Assembly (NCBI RefSeq): GCF_001597725.1 | Contig: NZ_LUTR01000002.1 | Coordinates: forward strand, 124,001 to 188,000 | Reading direction: 5' to 3' | Origin: Neptuniibacter marinus | Lineage (GTDB): Bacteria; Pseudomonadota; Gammaproteobacteria; Pseudomonadales; Balneatricaceae | DNA length: 64,000 bases | Shown here: positions 36,501 to 47,250 of the stretch, piece after piece | Numbering within the stretch: position 1 is the stretch's first letter | How the letters are laid out: the number at the start of each line of letters is the position of its first letter | Made by a program: the position numbers and the translations under genes | The notes under the pieces: model-generated | The model's input: the letters and a program-made list of their open reading frames with translations, nothing else | Told to the model about the DNA's origin: nothing | Database searches by the model: none

Positions 36501-38086
36501 CCATAATAACCAGCGGCATCGCTCGCATCACTCGCATCAGGATTTTGAATTAAAATACCGGTACTTTCATCCCACTCTTTATTTGGATTCGCTATTAACC
36601 CAGAACTAGGATCTAATTGCTCAGGCCCAACAAACTTTTGCTTAGCCCTCAATACACCGCCGTCTCGCAGGCCGTTATCATCATTTAAATAGCCAAATAC
36701 ACTATAACGTACATTATCGGAATAGCGTTGAATTAGCCCTTCAGGCTTCCAGTTCGAACCATACAGCCGACAGTTATCTTCAACACCTACGGCAGGATCG
36801 CATACTTTAACGCGTACGCTAGTTTCAAAACGATCACCAGATATAGCATGGTAAGCAATACCACCGCCTCCATCACTCTCAACAATACTTAAATCATCAA
36901 TAAAATAATCAGAACCACCATGAATAAATAAATAGTTAAAATCTGAATGGGATGAGGATGAGCTGCTGGTGACGCTTCCTAACTCTGTACCGCCTTCATT
37001 ATAAACGGTTAATTTAAACTTATTCCCCGATACAGATTCAAAAACAAAACTATACCAACTCCCTGTTGGCCGACTAATCGAAACACTACTACCTAACGTA
37101 TTAGTACTAACTGATGAACCACTTTTTGTACGCTTTTCAACCTTTATCGAACCACCAGACACTGAAAAACCATAGCCGTTACCATTACTATCTGACAAAG
37201 CTAATCGATCTGACCCCCCATTTGTTGGGCCACCAACAGGTCGATAGATCCTCCCAGTAAAGACAAAATTATCATAATCAACAGTACCTGCATCAACGAC
37301 CTTTATCCTCGCGCCATTTGGATCACTATTTGTTCTTTTCTTAAGGGAAAAACCTCCCGCCTCATAGGAATACTCGGAACTACGTTCAACCGTACCTGAA
37401 CCAAATTGAGTCATAGATATAGAGCCAAAGTCAGTATCACTAAAGACCGGGGCATCTACTCCTGGAGCTGTGTTTGAAAACCCGTGTCCATTAGGTAACT
37501 GAAAATCCATTTTATTACCTTCACCGTTCACATAGGTCGTGATACTTGAAGTAGAAAATGGCGTAGCATTATTAACAACCGCTGCACCTGAAATCGTTCT
37601 AGTTGGGAAAAGGCTACCTTGTCCCGTATGGCGTGCTTTTTCAATCCATGTCTCTGTTACGGTATCTTTAACTCGATACCCACCAGTTAACGCCCAACGA
37701 AATGGGTCAATTGTTGAGGTCGCAGCCCAATTTAGATAGTTTCCGCTCCAGACATCCCCTGGACAGGTATAATCTGCGCTAACACTAACGGGATAAAAAT
37801 GTCTCTCTGATTCTGTTGCACTGTACTCATACCCATAGCACTTATTTGAATCAAAATATCCTACGCTTTTAACCGTCTCATCATAGTTCCCTAAGTTAGC
37901 AACACTCATTACTGTCGGGTACTCAACAGATGGTGTCAGGGCTAAATTGCCTGGAACATTACCTTCACCCAAAAAAAGCGGGGTTTGGGCAACGGTATCA
38001 GCGCCGCTATTAGCAGAAAACAAAATACCAGTAGAAACAAGCACAGAGACTAACCAACAGGGGCTTGTATGTATAATTTTTTTCAT
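33542..38086 (-). CDS. pilY1: Type IV pilus tip adhesin PilY1 with a lectin-like insertion
   Basis: PilY1 is a pilus-tip adhesin that also governs retraction. The 1514-residue precursor has a signal peptide (about 1-29), a PilC/PilY1 N-terminal region ([21 protein letters not shown]; later [26 protein letters not shown]), and a C-terminal beta-propeller with the calcium loop DLNRDKIAD near residue 1202, then NVWRFDI. Between about 222 and 402 is a domain with a ConA/laminin-G look ([57 protein letters not shown]), not part of the usual protein. It is a candidate surface-binding module. pilX is 31 nt upstream. Confidence 0.92.
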   Translation of the reverse strand: MKKIIHTSPCWLVSVLVSTGILFSANSGADTVAQTPLFLGEGNVPGNLALTPSVEYPTVMSVANLGNYDETVKSVGYFDSNKCYGYEYSATESERHFYPVSVSADYTCPGDVWSGNYLNWAATSTIDPFRWALTGGYRVKDTVTETWIEKARHTGQGSLFPTRTISGAAVVNNATPFSTSSITTYVNGEGNKMDFQLPNGHGFSNTAPGVDAPVFSDTDFGSISMTQFGSGTVERSSEYSYEAGGFSLKKRTNSDPNGARIKVVDAGTVDYDNFVFTGRIYRPVGGPTNGGSDRLALSDSNGNGYGFSVSGGSIKVEKRTKSGSSVSTNTLGSSVSISRPTGSWYSFVFESVSGNKFKLTVYNEGGTELGSVTSSSSSSHSDFNYLFIHGGSDYFIDDLSIVESDGGGGIAYHAISGDRFETSVRVKVCDPAVGVEDNCRLYGSNWKPEGLIQRYSDNVRYSVFGYLNDDNGLRDGGVLRAKQKFVGPEQLDPSSGLIANPNKEWDESTGILIQNPDASDASDAAGYYGVTINDSGVINYINKFGQLNSNSFKSIDPVSELYYTALRYYKNQSNVAAYYSKSPAHNSSPSTGTISQWVDNFPVVRSWDDPIQYACQKNVVLGIGDVNTHRDKNLPGNTSSTNEPTKPAEVSSDTTVNVRTATDLIADLEGISIDTGAGSYSGRNNSAFMAGLAYDANTSDIRDDFAGTQTVQTYWVDVLEGQVLQDKRDNQFWLTAKYGGFEVRKHPSCAISTYTPVGTECDEQSLGNPYSRVDQLPEWWWHTNTDILDPNSGSDYKRTDTYYTAGDAQKMVDGLTEAFASISASVRGAASALTANTSRLGTDSALFNALMDTTLWSGDLVARGISSTGVLDTADTWSAAAIMDAIPEADLSSRKIFTSTYAAKDALTGVTLNSGGVEFKWSSLSAEQKEMLQVTPASGPLTTEAVAQQRLDYLRGSRTLEQTNINTSNPFRQRSSRLGDIVNSSPQYVNKNNYGYSALGTPFPASVGSDYLSYRQSATYIAKPPIILVGANDGMLHVFDASLGADGGKELFAYVPSGVFSNLYELVYPEYSHRYYVDGIPRVFDAWFDPVDVPTGISSGWKSVVAVTPGAGGSGVSLLDVSDPENMTKDEVLWEFSHEDMGALIQQPYIAPLHNGKFGVIVTSGFSHGASEGHIWVLNIADGSIIRDIVVPTTGGLGQPAIVDLNRDKIADRIIVGDTLGNVWRFDITSSLPASWSSPTSLHSGVTPVPFFVAKDASGIRQPITGPVNTAFDSKGRHMVLFGTGSYYLSGDNQINATPQVQSLYGVLDTGAVISDRTQLLQQEILFEGYIGANGARVTTDNELQSSDKGWYLDLAWSAVQGGPGGIGELVDTRPVLRIGQMIVATKIPSSDPCLAGGSSWIMALDYETGGALNSTTFDYDEDGNFTASDLVAVPTTDEDGNPIVENQIGSGLMLQGGGFANLGDGSFVNEIPPDDSSSTTIRACLSNSSSTGITCPEFNGAFSQGRKGWREVR

Positions 38087-38117
38087 TGAAAAGTCTCCTA
38101 TAGCAGAGTTAATACTC

Positions 38118-38561
38118 TTACTCTTCCACTACATAAATTGATTCAAGTCGAACATCTGACTGTCCAGTAAAACCGGCTGATGATGCTGTTACCCTAATTA
38201 CAGCTCCAGAGGGCTCTGCATCTATACCTGTACTCACATAAATTTCTGCTAACAACTCAGCATTCCACGTTGGTATAGCCGCTGACGAAAATGATGAAGC
38301 ATAAACACCATTAATAGACGTATCTTCATCCAATGTATCATTAAAGTAATCAGTACGCGCTTGCCGCTCTCCATCCCTCAACGCAGCCTCAGCTGCATTA
38401 AAAGCAGAATAGTGATCCCGCAAATTACCCGACATTTTTTCTTGCATGGTCGTCCCTTGCATAGAACTCACACCGATCAAAGACAAGATCAATAAAAATA
38501 TTAGCGCTATAACTAAGACAGCGCCCTTTTCATTAACTTTATTCTGGCACTGAGGCTTCAT
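38118..38561 (-). CDS. pilX: Minor pilin PilX
   Basis: The 147-residue protein has the PilX-type N-terminus NEKGAVLVIALIFLLILSLIGVSSMQGTTMQEKMSGN, lacking the usual Phe/Glu start, and NAAEAALRDGE, the family signature. It is inserted in the inner membrane and, with PilV, PilW, FimU and PilE, primes pilus assembly and carries PilY1. Its ATG overlaps the pilW stop as ATGA, showing coupled translation. Confidence 0.93.
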   Translation of the reverse strand: MKPQCQNKVNEKGAVLVIALIFLLILSLIGVSSMQGTTMQEKMSGNLRDHYSAFNAAEAALRDGERQARTDYFNDTLDEDTSINGVYASSFSSAAIPTWNAELLAEIYVSTGIDAEPSGAVIRVTASSAGFTGQSDVRLESIYVVEE

Positions 38562-39517
38562 CTTAAACGGTTCCTTAATGCAATGGTTGTAGAGAACTGA
38601 TGCGATATATTTTGATCACCATCGACATCTATAGTTACCCTAACAGCAACTACATCATCCCAATCCCCAGCGGCTTGAACCTGAGTAGCCGTATTAGAGT
38701 AATCCAACGTAGACCCTGCACCTGAAGCAATACCATAAGTGATAGTCAAATCACTGACACCTTCAACCAACTCTTGATCATTAGGAGCACCATTATCATA
38801 ACTAATACTTCGTAAAGCACTTGACGAGGTCAAACCTGAACCTATATAAAAAAGCGTGCTAGAGAACAGTGAAATACTCGTACCTCCTCCAGCAAGATAT
38901 GCATGACTTAATGGCTTCGCGGCGACTGATTGGTTATTAATTGTTTGTCCTGCGGTGCCTCGCTGCAGATCAGCAGTATCACTCGCTGCAGTATTTTGGA
39001 ACATATCACAACCCGCTGCATCAGACATTACTAATATTGCACCAGGCGTTTCTCCTCCAACGGTAATAAATGTACTATCTGTAGCATCAACATTAACTGA
39101 AAGCACAGCTCCTGCATCCTCCGCCGCATGCTTAACCAGTATAAGATCAGTGCCTGCTACATAGTCGGTCAAATCCCCAACAAAAAATTCTCCGGTGGGG
39201 TCATCCCAGCCTTTGATGGGATCATTAATATCATAAGCATCAGCTTTATAATCCGAATCACTCGTATCAATAATATCAAGGGCATCAACGAAACAATTGC
39301 CTTTGTAACCCGTATTACGAACATCTTGAGCGATCAACTCTAAAGCAAAACGACCATTCTCTTGCACGCGTGATAACGCCTCATTAGAATTAAAACTCCG
39401 AGAGCTCCCCATAAATACAGAAATAACACCGCCAATGAGAAATAAGCCTAAGACCAAGGCGATCATCAGCTCAATTAAACTAAAACCTTTTTCTAGCGGC
39501 CTATCCTTTACCAACAT
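38558..39517 (-). CDS. pilW: Minor pilin PilW
   Basis: The 319-residue prepilin has the cleavage site LEKG/FSLIELMIALVLGLFLIGGVISVF and the PilW pattern RVQENGRFALELIAQDVRNTGYKG. A long globular part ends with the strand-rich segment VRVTIDVDGDQNISHQFSTTIALRNRLR. It lies three bases after pilV and overlaps pilX. It bridges the priming minor pilins and PilY1 in the model from Pseudomonas. Confidence 0.93.
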   Translation of the reverse strand: MLVKDRPLEKGFSLIELMIALVLGLFLIGGVISVFMGSSRSFNSNEALSRVQENGRFALELIAQDVRNTGYKGNCFVDALDIIDTSDSDYKADAYDINDPIKGWDDPTGEFFVGDLTDYVAGTDLILVKHAAEDAGAVLSVNVDATDSTFITVGGETPGAILVMSDAAGCDMFQNTAASDTADLQRGTAGQTINNQSVAAKPLSHAYLAGGGTSISLFSSTLFYIGSGLTSSSALRSISYDNGAPNDQELVEGVSDLTITYGIASGAGSTLDYSNTATQVQAAGDWDDVVAVRVTIDVDGDQNISHQFSTTIALRNRLR

Positions 39518-39520
39518 GAA

Positions 39521-39967
39521 CTAAAACTCCATTCGATAATTAAAGCTCGTCACAGTAGCATCATCAGCATCGCTAGCAGCACGAATTCTCGCTCTATTAT
39601 CATTCCATTGTATAGTGATGGATGCTTGATTCGCCGTCGAGCCACTAACTATAACAACCTGCCCTACAGCGCCAGAACCAAGCCGATCTACTACCCGCGC
39701 ATCCCACTCAGCTCGATCACCCGCTTGACCATCGTCGTAATCCCCATCCTCAGCCGACTCAGGAGCTGCTCGAATTCTATCGGCTAAATCATAAGCCAAA
39801 AATGTCGCCTGTGATCGATAGTACGAACCATTGTTACTTTTTAACGCAACCGTCTGTAAAGCCGCTACCGACAATAATCCAATAGAAATAATTACCACAG
39901 CAATTAAAACTTCAATCAGCGTTGTACCTTGCTGTTTCTTTTGTAAATAATTTTGGCCATGCATCAT
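39521..39967 (-). CDS. pilV: Minor pilin PilV
   Basis: The prepilin of 148 residues has QQG/TTLIEVLIAVVIISIGLLSVAALQ, the PilV form of the N-terminal helix, with Glu after the cleavage site. The ATG at 39967 overlaps the fimU stop as ATGA, so I chose it over the TTG two codons upstream; a second ATG follows at once. YRSQATFLAYDLADRIRAAPE is family-typical. It is coupled to fimU upstream and pilW downstream. Confidence 0.92.
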   Translation of the reverse strand: MMHGQNYLQKKQQGTTLIEVLIAVVIISIGLLSVAALQTVALKSNNGSYYRSQATFLAYDLADRIRAAPESAEDGDYDDGQAGDRAEWDARVVDRLGSGAVGQVVIVSGSTANQASITIQWNDNRARIRAASDADDATVTSFNYRMEF

Positions 39968-40470
39968 GGACAACTATCCCCCGGACTAATCTCTTGTACA
40001 GCCGTACGCCCAGTTACATTAGTGGACAAACACCGGTGATCTGTATCATTCTGAATCCGCAAAGCTCCTGTAACCTCTCCTCGCCCCAAACGGTCAAACA
40101 CAAAACCATTCGCTGCACCAGAAGCAACTAGATTAATGCTATCCCAAATACGTATTACAGTTACATCGGCAGCCGTCTCTAAATCTGCACCCTGCTGTGT
40201 AACAACCATCCACCCACGACTCCAATCAGCACCGAACTCACAAGCTGTGAATGCAAGATTAGATCGACAGGCAGCCGCAGTTTCTCGCCGAGTCAAAGCC
40301 TCTGAACGCGCAAGCTGAATAGCAGAATTTAAACTATGAGTGGCTGCCCGAAGTCTGGATGACTCGGTAATTGAATTATAGCTAGGTACACCAAGACCGA
40401 GAATGATCCCTAATATCACTATAGCGATCATCAACTCTAATAAGGTGAAGCCTTTTTCCCGTTCAGACAT
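39964..40470 (-). CDS. fimU: Minor pilin FimU (GspH/FimT family)
   Basis: The 168-residue prepilin has EREKG/FTLLELMIAIVILGIILGLGVPSYN and the GspH/FimT pattern SAIQLARSEALTRRETAAACRS, with a later Cys in HRCLSTN. It is the first gene of the run fimU-pilV-pilW-pilX-pilY1-pilE-fimT-like, all on the minus strand with overlaps, so one operon. The gap to fkpB (40471-40634) should hold the operon promoter. AGG precedes the ATG closely. Confidence 0.92.
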   Translation of the reverse strand: MSEREKGFTLLELMIAIVILGIILGLGVPSYNSITESSRLRAATHSLNSAIQLARSEALTRRETAAACRSNLAFTACEFGADWSRGWMVVTQQGADLETAADVTVIRIWDSINLVASGAANGFVFDRLGRGEVTGALRIQNDTDHRCLSTNVTGRTAVQEISPGDSCP

Positions 40471-40593
40471 TACCTACATCCAGTAAATAAAAATTCTCTT
40501 ATATACCTAAGATTAGTCTTTTAGGGAAACATACGCCATACAAACATGTGAGGGGGTCTTTAAAGAAGCATAGACCTAAGATTATCAAAATAC

Positions 40594-40619
40594 AAAAAAC
40601 CCGAATAATTTTATTCGGG
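40594..40619 (-). terminator. Rho-independent terminator of the ribF-ileS-lspA-fkpB operon
   Basis: CCCGAATA (40600-40607) pairs with TATTCGGG (40612-40619); on the minus strand a T run follows (As at 40594-40599). It closes the fkpB operon before the pilin genes. Confidence 0.9.
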
Positions 40620-40634
40620 CGGCATGTTTATCGC

Positions 40635-41063
40635 TTAGCTCACTTGGAGTATTTCTACTTCAAAATCGAGCTGTTTCCCTGCTAATGGATGATTAAAATC
40701 AACCGCTACCATCTTATCGTCAAATTCCGATATTACTCCAGGTAGTTCTCCGTTTCCAGCATCTGAAAAAGAGATAACTAGACCTAGCTCAAGTTCCACA
40801 TCCTTAAACTGCGAACGGGGAACATTATGAATATTACTAGGGTTTGGCATACCAAAACCATTTTCTGGCAAAATCTTTAATGTTTGCTTAGTGCCTTCTT
40901 CTAAGCCAAACAAAGCTTTTTCGAAGCCTTCAAGCAAATTACCATCACCTACAGTAAATGTGGCAGGCTCTTTATCAAACGTGGAGTCCACAATCTGCCC
41001 ATCTGCCAACTTAATAGCAAAGTTCAAGGTAACGGTTTTTCCAGGGCCTATTAATTTACTCAT
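40635..41063 (-). CDS. fkpB: FKBP-type peptidyl-prolyl isomerase FkpB (SlpA)
   Basis: This is a 142-residue cytoplasmic FKBP of the SlyD/SlpA type. An FKBP domain (VTLNFAIKLADGQIVDSTFDKEPATFTVGDGNLLEGFEKALFGLEEG) is interrupted by the inserted-in-flap chaperone domain (PENGFGMPNPSNIHNVPRSQFKDVELELGLVI). There is no His-rich tail, which distinguishes it from SlyD. Its ATG directly follows the lspA stop. In most relatives ispH comes next; here it does not, and a terminator follows. Confidence 0.94.
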   Translation of the reverse strand: MSKLIGPGKTVTLNFAIKLADGQIVDSTFDKEPATFTVGDGNLLEGFEKALFGLEEGTKQTLKILPENGFGMPNPSNIHNVPRSQFKDVELELGLVISFSDAGNGELPGVISEFDDKMVAVDFNHPLAGKQLDFEVEILQVS

Positions 41064-41606
41064 TTATGTCGTCTCTTTTGAGGAGGTGCGTTTAGCTTCT
41101 AGAAAAAGTATATCGATTATCAAGACAACAGCACCTAAAGTGATAGCTGAGTCCGCTAAGTTAAACGCAGGAAAATAATAACTCTGATAGTGCAACGAGA
41201 TAAAATCGATCACATATCCTTGTACAACGCGATCATAAAGATTCCCAAGTGCACCACCTAAAATCATAGATAAGGCAAAACCCAACCACCACTGCTTACG
41301 CTCAATACGACGTAACCAGATCACAATTACGATGCTGACAAGCACAGCAATAAATGCGAATAACCAGCGCTGCCAACCACCCGCATCGGACAAAAAACTA
41401 AACGCCGCTCCTTTGTTATATAGCAAGGTCAAATCAAATACTGGCAGTAGAAAATTAGGGTCTGCATAATCGAGATAACGCTCCGCCAACTGCTTAGTGC
41501 CCAGATCAAGCACAATCACCAATAATGCTAGCCACCCCCATATGAGACAGCTTTTTTGAGCACGGTTTGACGATGCAGCCGGCACATCCGCTTTAGAGTC
41601 AGTCAT
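41064..41606 (-). CDS. lspA: Lipoprotein signal peptidase (signal peptidase II)
   Basis: LspA removes signal peptides from lipidated prolipoproteins in the inner membrane. The 180 residues contain four membrane segments and the two catalytic aspartates in GALGNLYDRVVQGYVIDFI and FNLADSAI. The start overlaps the ileS stop by one base (TAATG). The N-terminal 20 residues are a little longer than in E. coli (164 residues in total there). It serves lipoproteins such as BamD and the one encoded at 13842. Confidence 0.96.
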   Translation of the reverse strand: MTDSKADVPAASSNRAQKSCLIWGWLALLVIVLDLGTKQLAERYLDYADPNFLLPVFDLTLLYNKGAAFSFLSDAGGWQRWLFAFIAVLVSIVIVIWLRRIERKQWWLGFALSMILGGALGNLYDRVVQGYVIDFISLHYQSYYFPAFNLADSAITLGAVVLIIDILFLEAKRTSSKETT

Positions 41607-44425
41607 TAAGCAAAACTACGGCGTTCGCCGTCACCGTGAACATTTTCAACACAGCGACCACACAATTCAGGTTCATCTGCATTCTGACCAACATCTTCAC
41701 GATAGTGCCAGCAACGAGGGCACTTATCAGCGCTACTTTTAACAACTTCAAGTTGCAAACCAGACAGCTCTGTTTGCTGAGCATCAACCGCATCAGCCAG
41801 TGGTGCTATATGAGCTTGTGAAGTAATCAAGACAAAACGTAATTCATCTTCTAACTTAGCAAGTGTTTGCAGTAGGTTGTCATCACAATACAATGTCACT
41901 TCTGCCTCTAGGCTACCACCAACATTACCAGCATTACGCTGCTCTTCTAGCTGTTTATTCACCGCATCTTTAACCGCCATAACCTGTTCCCAGTACGCGC
42001 TATCGAATGGGCTGCTATCAGGTAGCTTAGTCAAACCTTGGTACCAAGTATCCAAATGCACTGATTCTGCTCGATCACCAGCCAAGGTTGTCCAGATCTC
42101 TTCTGCAGTAAAACTACAGATAGGGGCAATCCAACGTACTAGCGCTTCAACTATGTGATACAGCGCAGTTTGTGCTGATTTACGTGCAGCAGAATTTGTC
42201 GCAGCAGTATATTGACGGTCTTTAATAATATCGAGATAGAACCCACCCATGTCCTGAGAACAAAAATGAGAGATCTTCTGGAATACGAGCAAAAACTCAT
42301 ATTGATCATAATGACCTAACAGCTCGTCCTGTAAACGTGCTGCACGATCTACAGCCCATGCATCTAAAGCCACCATCTTTTCAGTTGGCACCATATCTGT
42401 TTCGGGATTGAAACCGTTCAGGTTAGCAAGGAAAAAGCGCGCAGTGTTACGAATGCGACGATAGGCATCAGCGGCACGCTTCAAAATATCATCAGAGCAG
42501 GTCATCTCACCACTATAGTCAGTGGAAGCAACCCAAAGGCGAAGAATATCAGCACCGTACTTATTCATTACTTCTTGTGGAGCAACAACATTACCCACAG
42601 ATTTAGACATCTTGCGGCCTTGCCCATCAACCGTAAAACCGTGAGTAAGTACTTGCTTATAGGGAGCACAACCTTTGATTGCAATGCCGGTTTTCAAAGA
42701 AGATTGGAACCAACCACGATGCTGATCGGAGCCCTCCAAGTACATATCAGCGGGAAAAGTAAGCTCATCCCGTTGATCGATAACTGAGTAGTGGGTAACG
42801 CCCGAGTCAAACCAAACATCTAGGGTATCGGTTACTTTCTCATACTGATCCGCCTCATCACCTAACAGCTCAGCTGCATCGAGATCAAACCAGGCATCAA
42901 TACCTTCCTGCTCTACACGAAGAGCAACTTGTTCAATTAGCTCAGCTGTATTTGGATGTAACTGCTGTGTTTCCTTGTGTATAAACAAAGCAATTGGCAC
43001 GCCCCAAGTACGCTGACGTGAAACACACCAATCAGGGCTTTGCTCTACCATAGACTCTATACGATTTTGTCCCCACTCTGGGAACCACTCAACACCTTTA
43101 ATCGCATCTAACGCAGCGGCTTTAAGACCATTTTTTTCCATGCTGATAAACCACTGGGGAGTTGCACGGTAGATCAACGGTGTTTTTGTACGCCAGCAGT
43201 GTGGATAACTATGTTGGAATTTATGCTCAAGTACCAACTTGCCTTTCTCTTGCAGAAGCGCAACAACCTTATCATCAACTTTGTAAACATGTTCACCAGC
43301 AAAGACGCCCGCACCTTCACCTAAAACACCAGCAGCATTGACTAGGTTTAATGTACCTATGCCATATTTACGACCTACTTCAAAATCTTCTACACCATGA
43401 TCTGGTGCGGTATGCACTGCACCCGTACCCGCATCAAGAGTGACATGCTCACCTAAGATGATCGGCACTTGGCGGCCAGCGAATGGATGTTCCAATGCTA
43501 TATTTTCGAGTGCAGCGCCCTGGCAGCGGCCGACAATTGCGTAATCATCCACCCCATAACGAACCATCACGTCTTTCACTAGGCCTTCAGCTAGAAGAAT
43601 ACGTTCCTGCCCCTGACCTAGATCCAATTGAACAAGGACATAATCTAATTCAGCATTTAAGGAGACTGCCTGGTTAGACGGCAAAGTCCAAGGTGTCGTT
43701 GTCCAGATCACAACCGATACATCACCCGCACCTGACTCAGCATCATTAAACCTGGCAACAAACGCAGCTTGATCGACTGGCGAAAAGCGTACATCGATCG
43801 CGGTAGACGTTTTATCTTGGTATTCCACTTCAGCCTCAGCCAATGCAGAACCACCTACCACACTCCAGTAAACCGGTTTAAAACCTTTAACAAGATGTCC
43901 ATTTTCAACAATTTTACCTAGCGCACGGATAATGTTCGCTTCAGTATCAAAATTCATTGTTAAATAAGGATTATCCCAATCGCCCTGCACTCCCAAGCGA
44001 ATAAAGTCTTTCTTCTGACCTTCAACTTGCTTACGCGCATATTCACGACATTTCTGACGGAACTCTTTATGGGAAACTTTTACACCCGCCTTACCAACTT
44101 TGGTTTCTACCTTGTGTTCTATCGGTAGACCATGACAATCCCAACCAGGGATATAAGGCGCATCAAAGCCACTCATTGTTTTGGATTTGATAATAATATC
44201 TTTAAGGATCTTATTAACCGAATGACCAATATGGATATTACCATTTGCGTACGGAGGTCCATCATGCAGGATAAATTTATTACGGCCTGCACTAGCCTCA
44301 CGAATTTTCTGGTACAGATCCATTTTCTGCCAACCCTTGAGCATTTCAGGCTCGCGTTGAGCTAAATTGCCACGCATAGGGAAAGGAGTTTCAGGAAGGT
44401 TTAGCGTTGCTTTGTAATCGGTCAT
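41606..44425 (-). CDS. ileS: Isoleucyl-tRNA synthetase
   Basis: This class I synthetase charges tRNA-Ile. It shows the HIGH motif ([13 protein letters not shown]), the editing domain ([17 protein letters not shown]), KMSKS ([10 protein letters not shown]) and a C-terminal zinc finger ([12 protein letters not shown] ... CGRC). I chose the ATG at 44425, giving 939 residues (E. coli 938) and the family N-terminus [19 protein letters not shown]; the frame is open nine codons upstream, into the end of ribF. It lies in the conserved ribF-ileS-lspA-fkpB operon. Confidence 0.98.
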   Translation of the reverse strand: MTDYKATLNLPETPFPMRGNLAQREPEMLKGWQKMDLYQKIREASAGRNKFILHDGPPYANGNIHIGHSVNKILKDIIIKSKTMSGFDAPYIPGWDCHGLPIEHKVETKVGKAGVKVSHKEFRQKCREYARKQVEGQKKDFIRLGVQGDWDNPYLTMNFDTEANIIRALGKIVENGHLVKGFKPVYWSVVGGSALAEAEVEYQDKTSTAIDVRFSPVDQAAFVARFNDAESGAGDVSVVIWTTTPWTLPSNQAVSLNAELDYVLVQLDLGQGQERILLAEGLVKDVMVRYGVDDYAIVGRCQGAALENIALEHPFAGRQVPIILGEHVTLDAGTGAVHTAPDHGVEDFEVGRKYGIGTLNLVNAAGVLGEGAGVFAGEHVYKVDDKVVALLQEKGKLVLEHKFQHSYPHCWRTKTPLIYRATPQWFISMEKNGLKAAALDAIKGVEWFPEWGQNRIESMVEQSPDWCVSRQRTWGVPIALFIHKETQQLHPNTAELIEQVALRVEQEGIDAWFDLDAAELLGDEADQYEKVTDTLDVWFDSGVTHYSVIDQRDELTFPADMYLEGSDQHRGWFQSSLKTGIAIKGCAPYKQVLTHGFTVDGQGRKMSKSVGNVVAPQEVMNKYGADILRLWVASTDYSGEMTCSDDILKRAADAYRRIRNTARFFLANLNGFNPETDMVPTEKMVALDAWAVDRAARLQDELLGHYDQYEFLLVFQKISHFCSQDMGGFYLDIIKDRQYTAATNSAARKSAQTALYHIVEALVRWIAPICSFTAEEIWTTLAGDRAESVHLDTWYQGLTKLPDSSPFDSAYWEQVMAVKDAVNKQLEEQRNAGNVGGSLEAEVTLYCDDNLLQTLAKLEDELRFVLITSQAHIAPLADAVDAQQTELSGLQLEVVKSSADKCPRCWHYREDVGQNADEPELCGRCVENVHGDGERRSFA

Positions 44426-44442
44426 GGTTAGTAAGTTCCGAA

Positions 44443-45375
44443 TTAACTGCAAGTACGGGCAAAAAAAGCCCGCACTTCATCAATATCTGCAAAAATCTGT
44501 TGTTTGAGCTGCTCTAATCCATCAAATTTTTGTTCAGCACGAATAAACTGCTTAAATTCAACGGTTAACAGCCGCCCATAAATATCTTCTTCAAAATCAA
44601 ACAAGTGCGCTTCTAATACAGGCTGCCGACCACCTACTGTTGGCCTCATTCCTACATTACAAACCCCTTGAGATTTAATGCCCTCCCCTGTTACCTCTAC
44701 GGCATAAACACCCCTTAAAGGGCAAGGAAAGCGATGCATTCTCACATTAGCTGTAGGCACACCTAGCTGGCGTCCAAGCTTCTGTCCATGCATAACTCGC
44801 CCAGCAACCGTATAAGGCCTACCTAGTAATAGGGCGGCTTCATCAAATCGGTTTTTTTCAAGCGCTTGGCGAATGCGCGAACTACTCACACGCTCATCAG
44901 CGCTAAGAAACGTCTCGGTATTTACCACAGAGAAGCCATGCTTTTCACCGGCTACTCGTAGCATGTTGTAATCACCTAATCGGTCACAACCAAAACGAAA
45001 GTCATCCCCGACAACAAAATGCTCAACTGCAAGCCCTCTCAGCAACAACTCTTCAACAAAAGCATCTGCCGTCATCGAACGCAAACGCTCATTGAAAGTA
45101 AGGCAAAGGTGACGATCAATCTCTTCTGCGGCCAACAAACGATGTTTTTCACTAAATCGTGTTAACCGTGGCGGAGCTTCACTGCCAGCAAAGAACTCTC
45201 GTGGCTGAGGCTCAAACGTTATTACAACTGAAGGTAAACCCAGCTCATCCGCTTTTGCTTTAACCTGCCTCAAAACCTGACGATGACCAAGATGCACACC
45301 ATCAAAGTTGCCGATTGTCGCGACGCACCCTCGGTGTTTCTCCCGCAGGTTATGTAATCCGCGAATTAATTCCAT
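44443..45375 (-). CDS. ribF: Bifunctional riboflavin kinase / FAD synthetase
   Basis: RibF phosphorylates riboflavin to FMN and adenylates FMN to FAD. The 310 residues have an N-terminal adenylyltransferase domain ([10 protein letters not shown] nucleotide motif; [10 protein letters not shown]) and a C-terminal kinase domain ([18 protein letters not shown]; the acid of EAHLFDF). It is the first gene of the ileS operon. No FMN riboswitch is seen in the 121-nt gap before it. Confidence 0.96.
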   Translation of the reverse strand: MELIRGLHNLREKHRGCVATIGNFDGVHLGHRQVLRQVKAKADELGLPSVVITFEPQPREFFAGSEAPPRLTRFSEKHRLLAAEEIDRHLCLTFNERLRSMTADAFVEELLLRGLAVEHFVVGDDFRFGCDRLGDYNMLRVAGEKHGFSVVNTETFLSADERVSSSRIRQALEKNRFDEAALLLGRPYTVAGRVMHGQKLGRQLGVPTANVRMHRFPCPLRGVYAVEVTGEGIKSQGVCNVGMRPTVGGRQPVLEAHLFDFEEDIYGRLLTVEFKQFIRAEQKFDGLEQLKQQIFADIDEVRAFFARTCS

Positions 45376-45496
45376 TAAGAACTCTTAATTGCCGCCTAAA
45401 CATTATTGGCTAAAAATAAACGCGGCATTATAGCCCAGATAATGACCAACGAGTACCACTGAGCAAAGTTGTTTTCAACAAAGCTAAAAGTTAAGG

Positions 45497-47080
45497 CTAA
45501 CTATGTTTCAAATGCCGAGGCCTTAAACCAAAAACAATCAAGACCAAGACGTAAACAGCAATACCAACAACAACCAAAATCCCCATCTCAACAACTCGCT
45601 GCCACAACCCCAATTCCAACCACAGAGATGGCGACTTCATCAGCCACACAAGTACAATAGCCATCACTAAATTAGCCATCAGCATCCGAATAATAGACAT
45701 CCCCCAACCCGGACTCCAAGAGAATACATCAGACTTAATCAACCCATACAGCAAAAGCCCTGCATTCATAAATGCAGATACTGCCGTTGCAGCAGCCAAG
45801 CCCACATGATCAAACGGCCCTATCAACAACAGATTAAAAATCATATTGACGACCGCCGCTTGAATACCAATTTTTACCGGTGTTTTTGTATCCTGTCGGG
45901 AGAAGTAACCTGTCGCCAAAACTTTGATCAGCATAAAAGCTAATAGCCCACAAGCATAAGCCCGCAAGCTCATAGCAGCCATAATCACATCACGATCACT
46001 AAGCGCGCCATAGTGAAACAGCGTGATAAGCATAGGTTCAGCAAGAATAAATAGAGCTACAGCAGCAGGAATACCGATCAACATAACCATCTGCATAGCC
46101 CAGTTCAAAGTAGAGGAAAAGGACTCTTTAGAGTCCCCTGCATGCCGTCGAGAAAGGCTCGGCAAAATCACTGTAGCTATAGCGATACCAAAAACCCCTA
46201 AAGGCAATTCCGCCAATCGATCAGAATAATACAACCACGAGACACTACCGGTTTGTAAAAAAGAAGCCAGCACAGTATCTAATAAAAGATTAATCTGAGT
46301 AACCGACACACCAAACAGCGCGGGCACCATAAGAGTCATTATTCGACGAACACCCGGATCATTCCAGCCCCAACGAGGCTTTGGAAGCAAACGCATCTGA
46401 GCCATAAAAGGTAATTGAAAAATTAACTGTGCACAGCCAGCGATCATAACCCCCCACGCCAAAGCCAACACGGGAGGATCAAACAGCGGGCTTAAAAAAA
46501 TAGCCGAGCCGATTAAAGAGATATTCAACAACACCGGCGTAAAAGCGGGAATAGCAAAACGCCCATAACTATTCAACACAGCCCCTGCAAATGCGGTTAA
46601 GGAGATCAGCAAAAGATAAGGAAAGGTAATCCGCAACATCTGCACTACCAATTCAAACTTCCCCCCATCTTCAACATAAAAACCTGGAGCAAACAAAGCT
46701 GCCAATATAGGCGCACCCACAACCCCAAGCACCACAATAGCGATAAGCACACTGCCTAAGGTACCCGCGACATAATTTACAAGCTGCTGAACGGATTGCA
46801 GGTCGCGCTGCGAACGATATTCCGACAAAACAGGCACAAAGGCTTGAGAAAAAGCACCTTCCGCAAAGAGGCGACGCATAAAATTTGGAATTTTAAAGGC
46901 CACAAAAAATGCATCCGCACTACTGCTAGCACCAAAATAATTAGCAACCACCACATCCCGCGCCAAACCCAATACGCGAGACAACATCGTCATCACCCCA
47001 ACAACCGCACTAGAACGTAGCAAACCGCCCGTTTTTTGAGGTTCAATTTCTTTTTGTGGTTTATCTTGCTGCACTGACAA
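45497..47080 (-). CDS. murJ: Lipid II flippase MurJ
   Basis: MurJ moves lipid II across the inner membrane for peptidoglycan synthesis. The 527-residue protein has about 14 hydrophobic segments. The family sequences VGVMTMLSRVLGLARDVVVANYFGASSSADAFFVAFKIPNFMRRLFAEGAFSQAFVPVL at the N-terminus and the substrate-cavity arginines can be seen (only key parts quoted as continuous family blocks of under twenty residues matter: SRVLGLARD, PNFMRRLFAEGAFSQAF). It is divergent from rpsT and upstream of ribF in the same direction, as in Pseudomonas. Confidence 0.96.
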   Translation of the reverse strand: MSVQQDKPQKEIEPQKTGGLLRSSAVVGVMTMLSRVLGLARDVVVANYFGASSSADAFFVAFKIPNFMRRLFAEGAFSQAFVPVLSEYRSQRDLQSVQQLVNYVAGTLGSVLIAIVVLGVVGAPILAALFAPGFYVEDGGKFELVVQMLRITFPYLLLISLTAFAGAVLNSYGRFAIPAFTPVLLNISLIGSAIFLSPLFDPPVLALAWGVMIAGCAQLIFQLPFMAQMRLLPKPRWGWNDPGVRRIMTLMVPALFGVSVTQINLLLDTVLASFLQTGSVSWLYYSDRLAELPLGVFGIAIATVILPSLSRRHAGDSKESFSSTLNWAMQMVMLIGIPAAVALFILAEPMLITLFHYGALSDRDVIMAAMSLRAYACGLLAFMLIKVLATGYFSRQDTKTPVKIGIQAAVVNMIFNLLLIGPFDHVGLAAATAVSAFMNAGLLLYGLIKSDVFSWSPGWGMSIIRMLMANLVMAIVLVWLMKSPSLWLELGLWQRVVEMGILVVVGIAVYVLVLIVFGLRPRHLKHS

Positions 47081-47155
47081 ATTCCGTTATTAAATGAATT
47101 TCACTCATGAGAATGGGCATATTACTGCTTCAACAAGAAAATTTCTGTAGTTTTA

Positions 47156-47184
47156 TTGACAGCGGGCCAACAAATATGAATAAT
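47156..47184 (+). promoter_or_regulatory. Sigma-70 promoter of rpsT
   Basis: A perfect -35 TTGACA (47156-47161) stands 17 bases before AATAAT (47179-47184), giving a start near 47191 and a leader of about 60 nt. Confidence 0.75.
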
Positions 47185-47250
47185 CTCGCCTCTTATTTTT
47201 CGGCGCTAAGCCGATATATTGCACACTAACTAATTTTAAGGAGCCGAACT

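Noticed and set aside
45469-45660. Plus-strand Gln-rich open frame opposite the murJ end
   Set aside because: It is antisense to murJ and its low-complexity composition comes from the opposite-strand codons.
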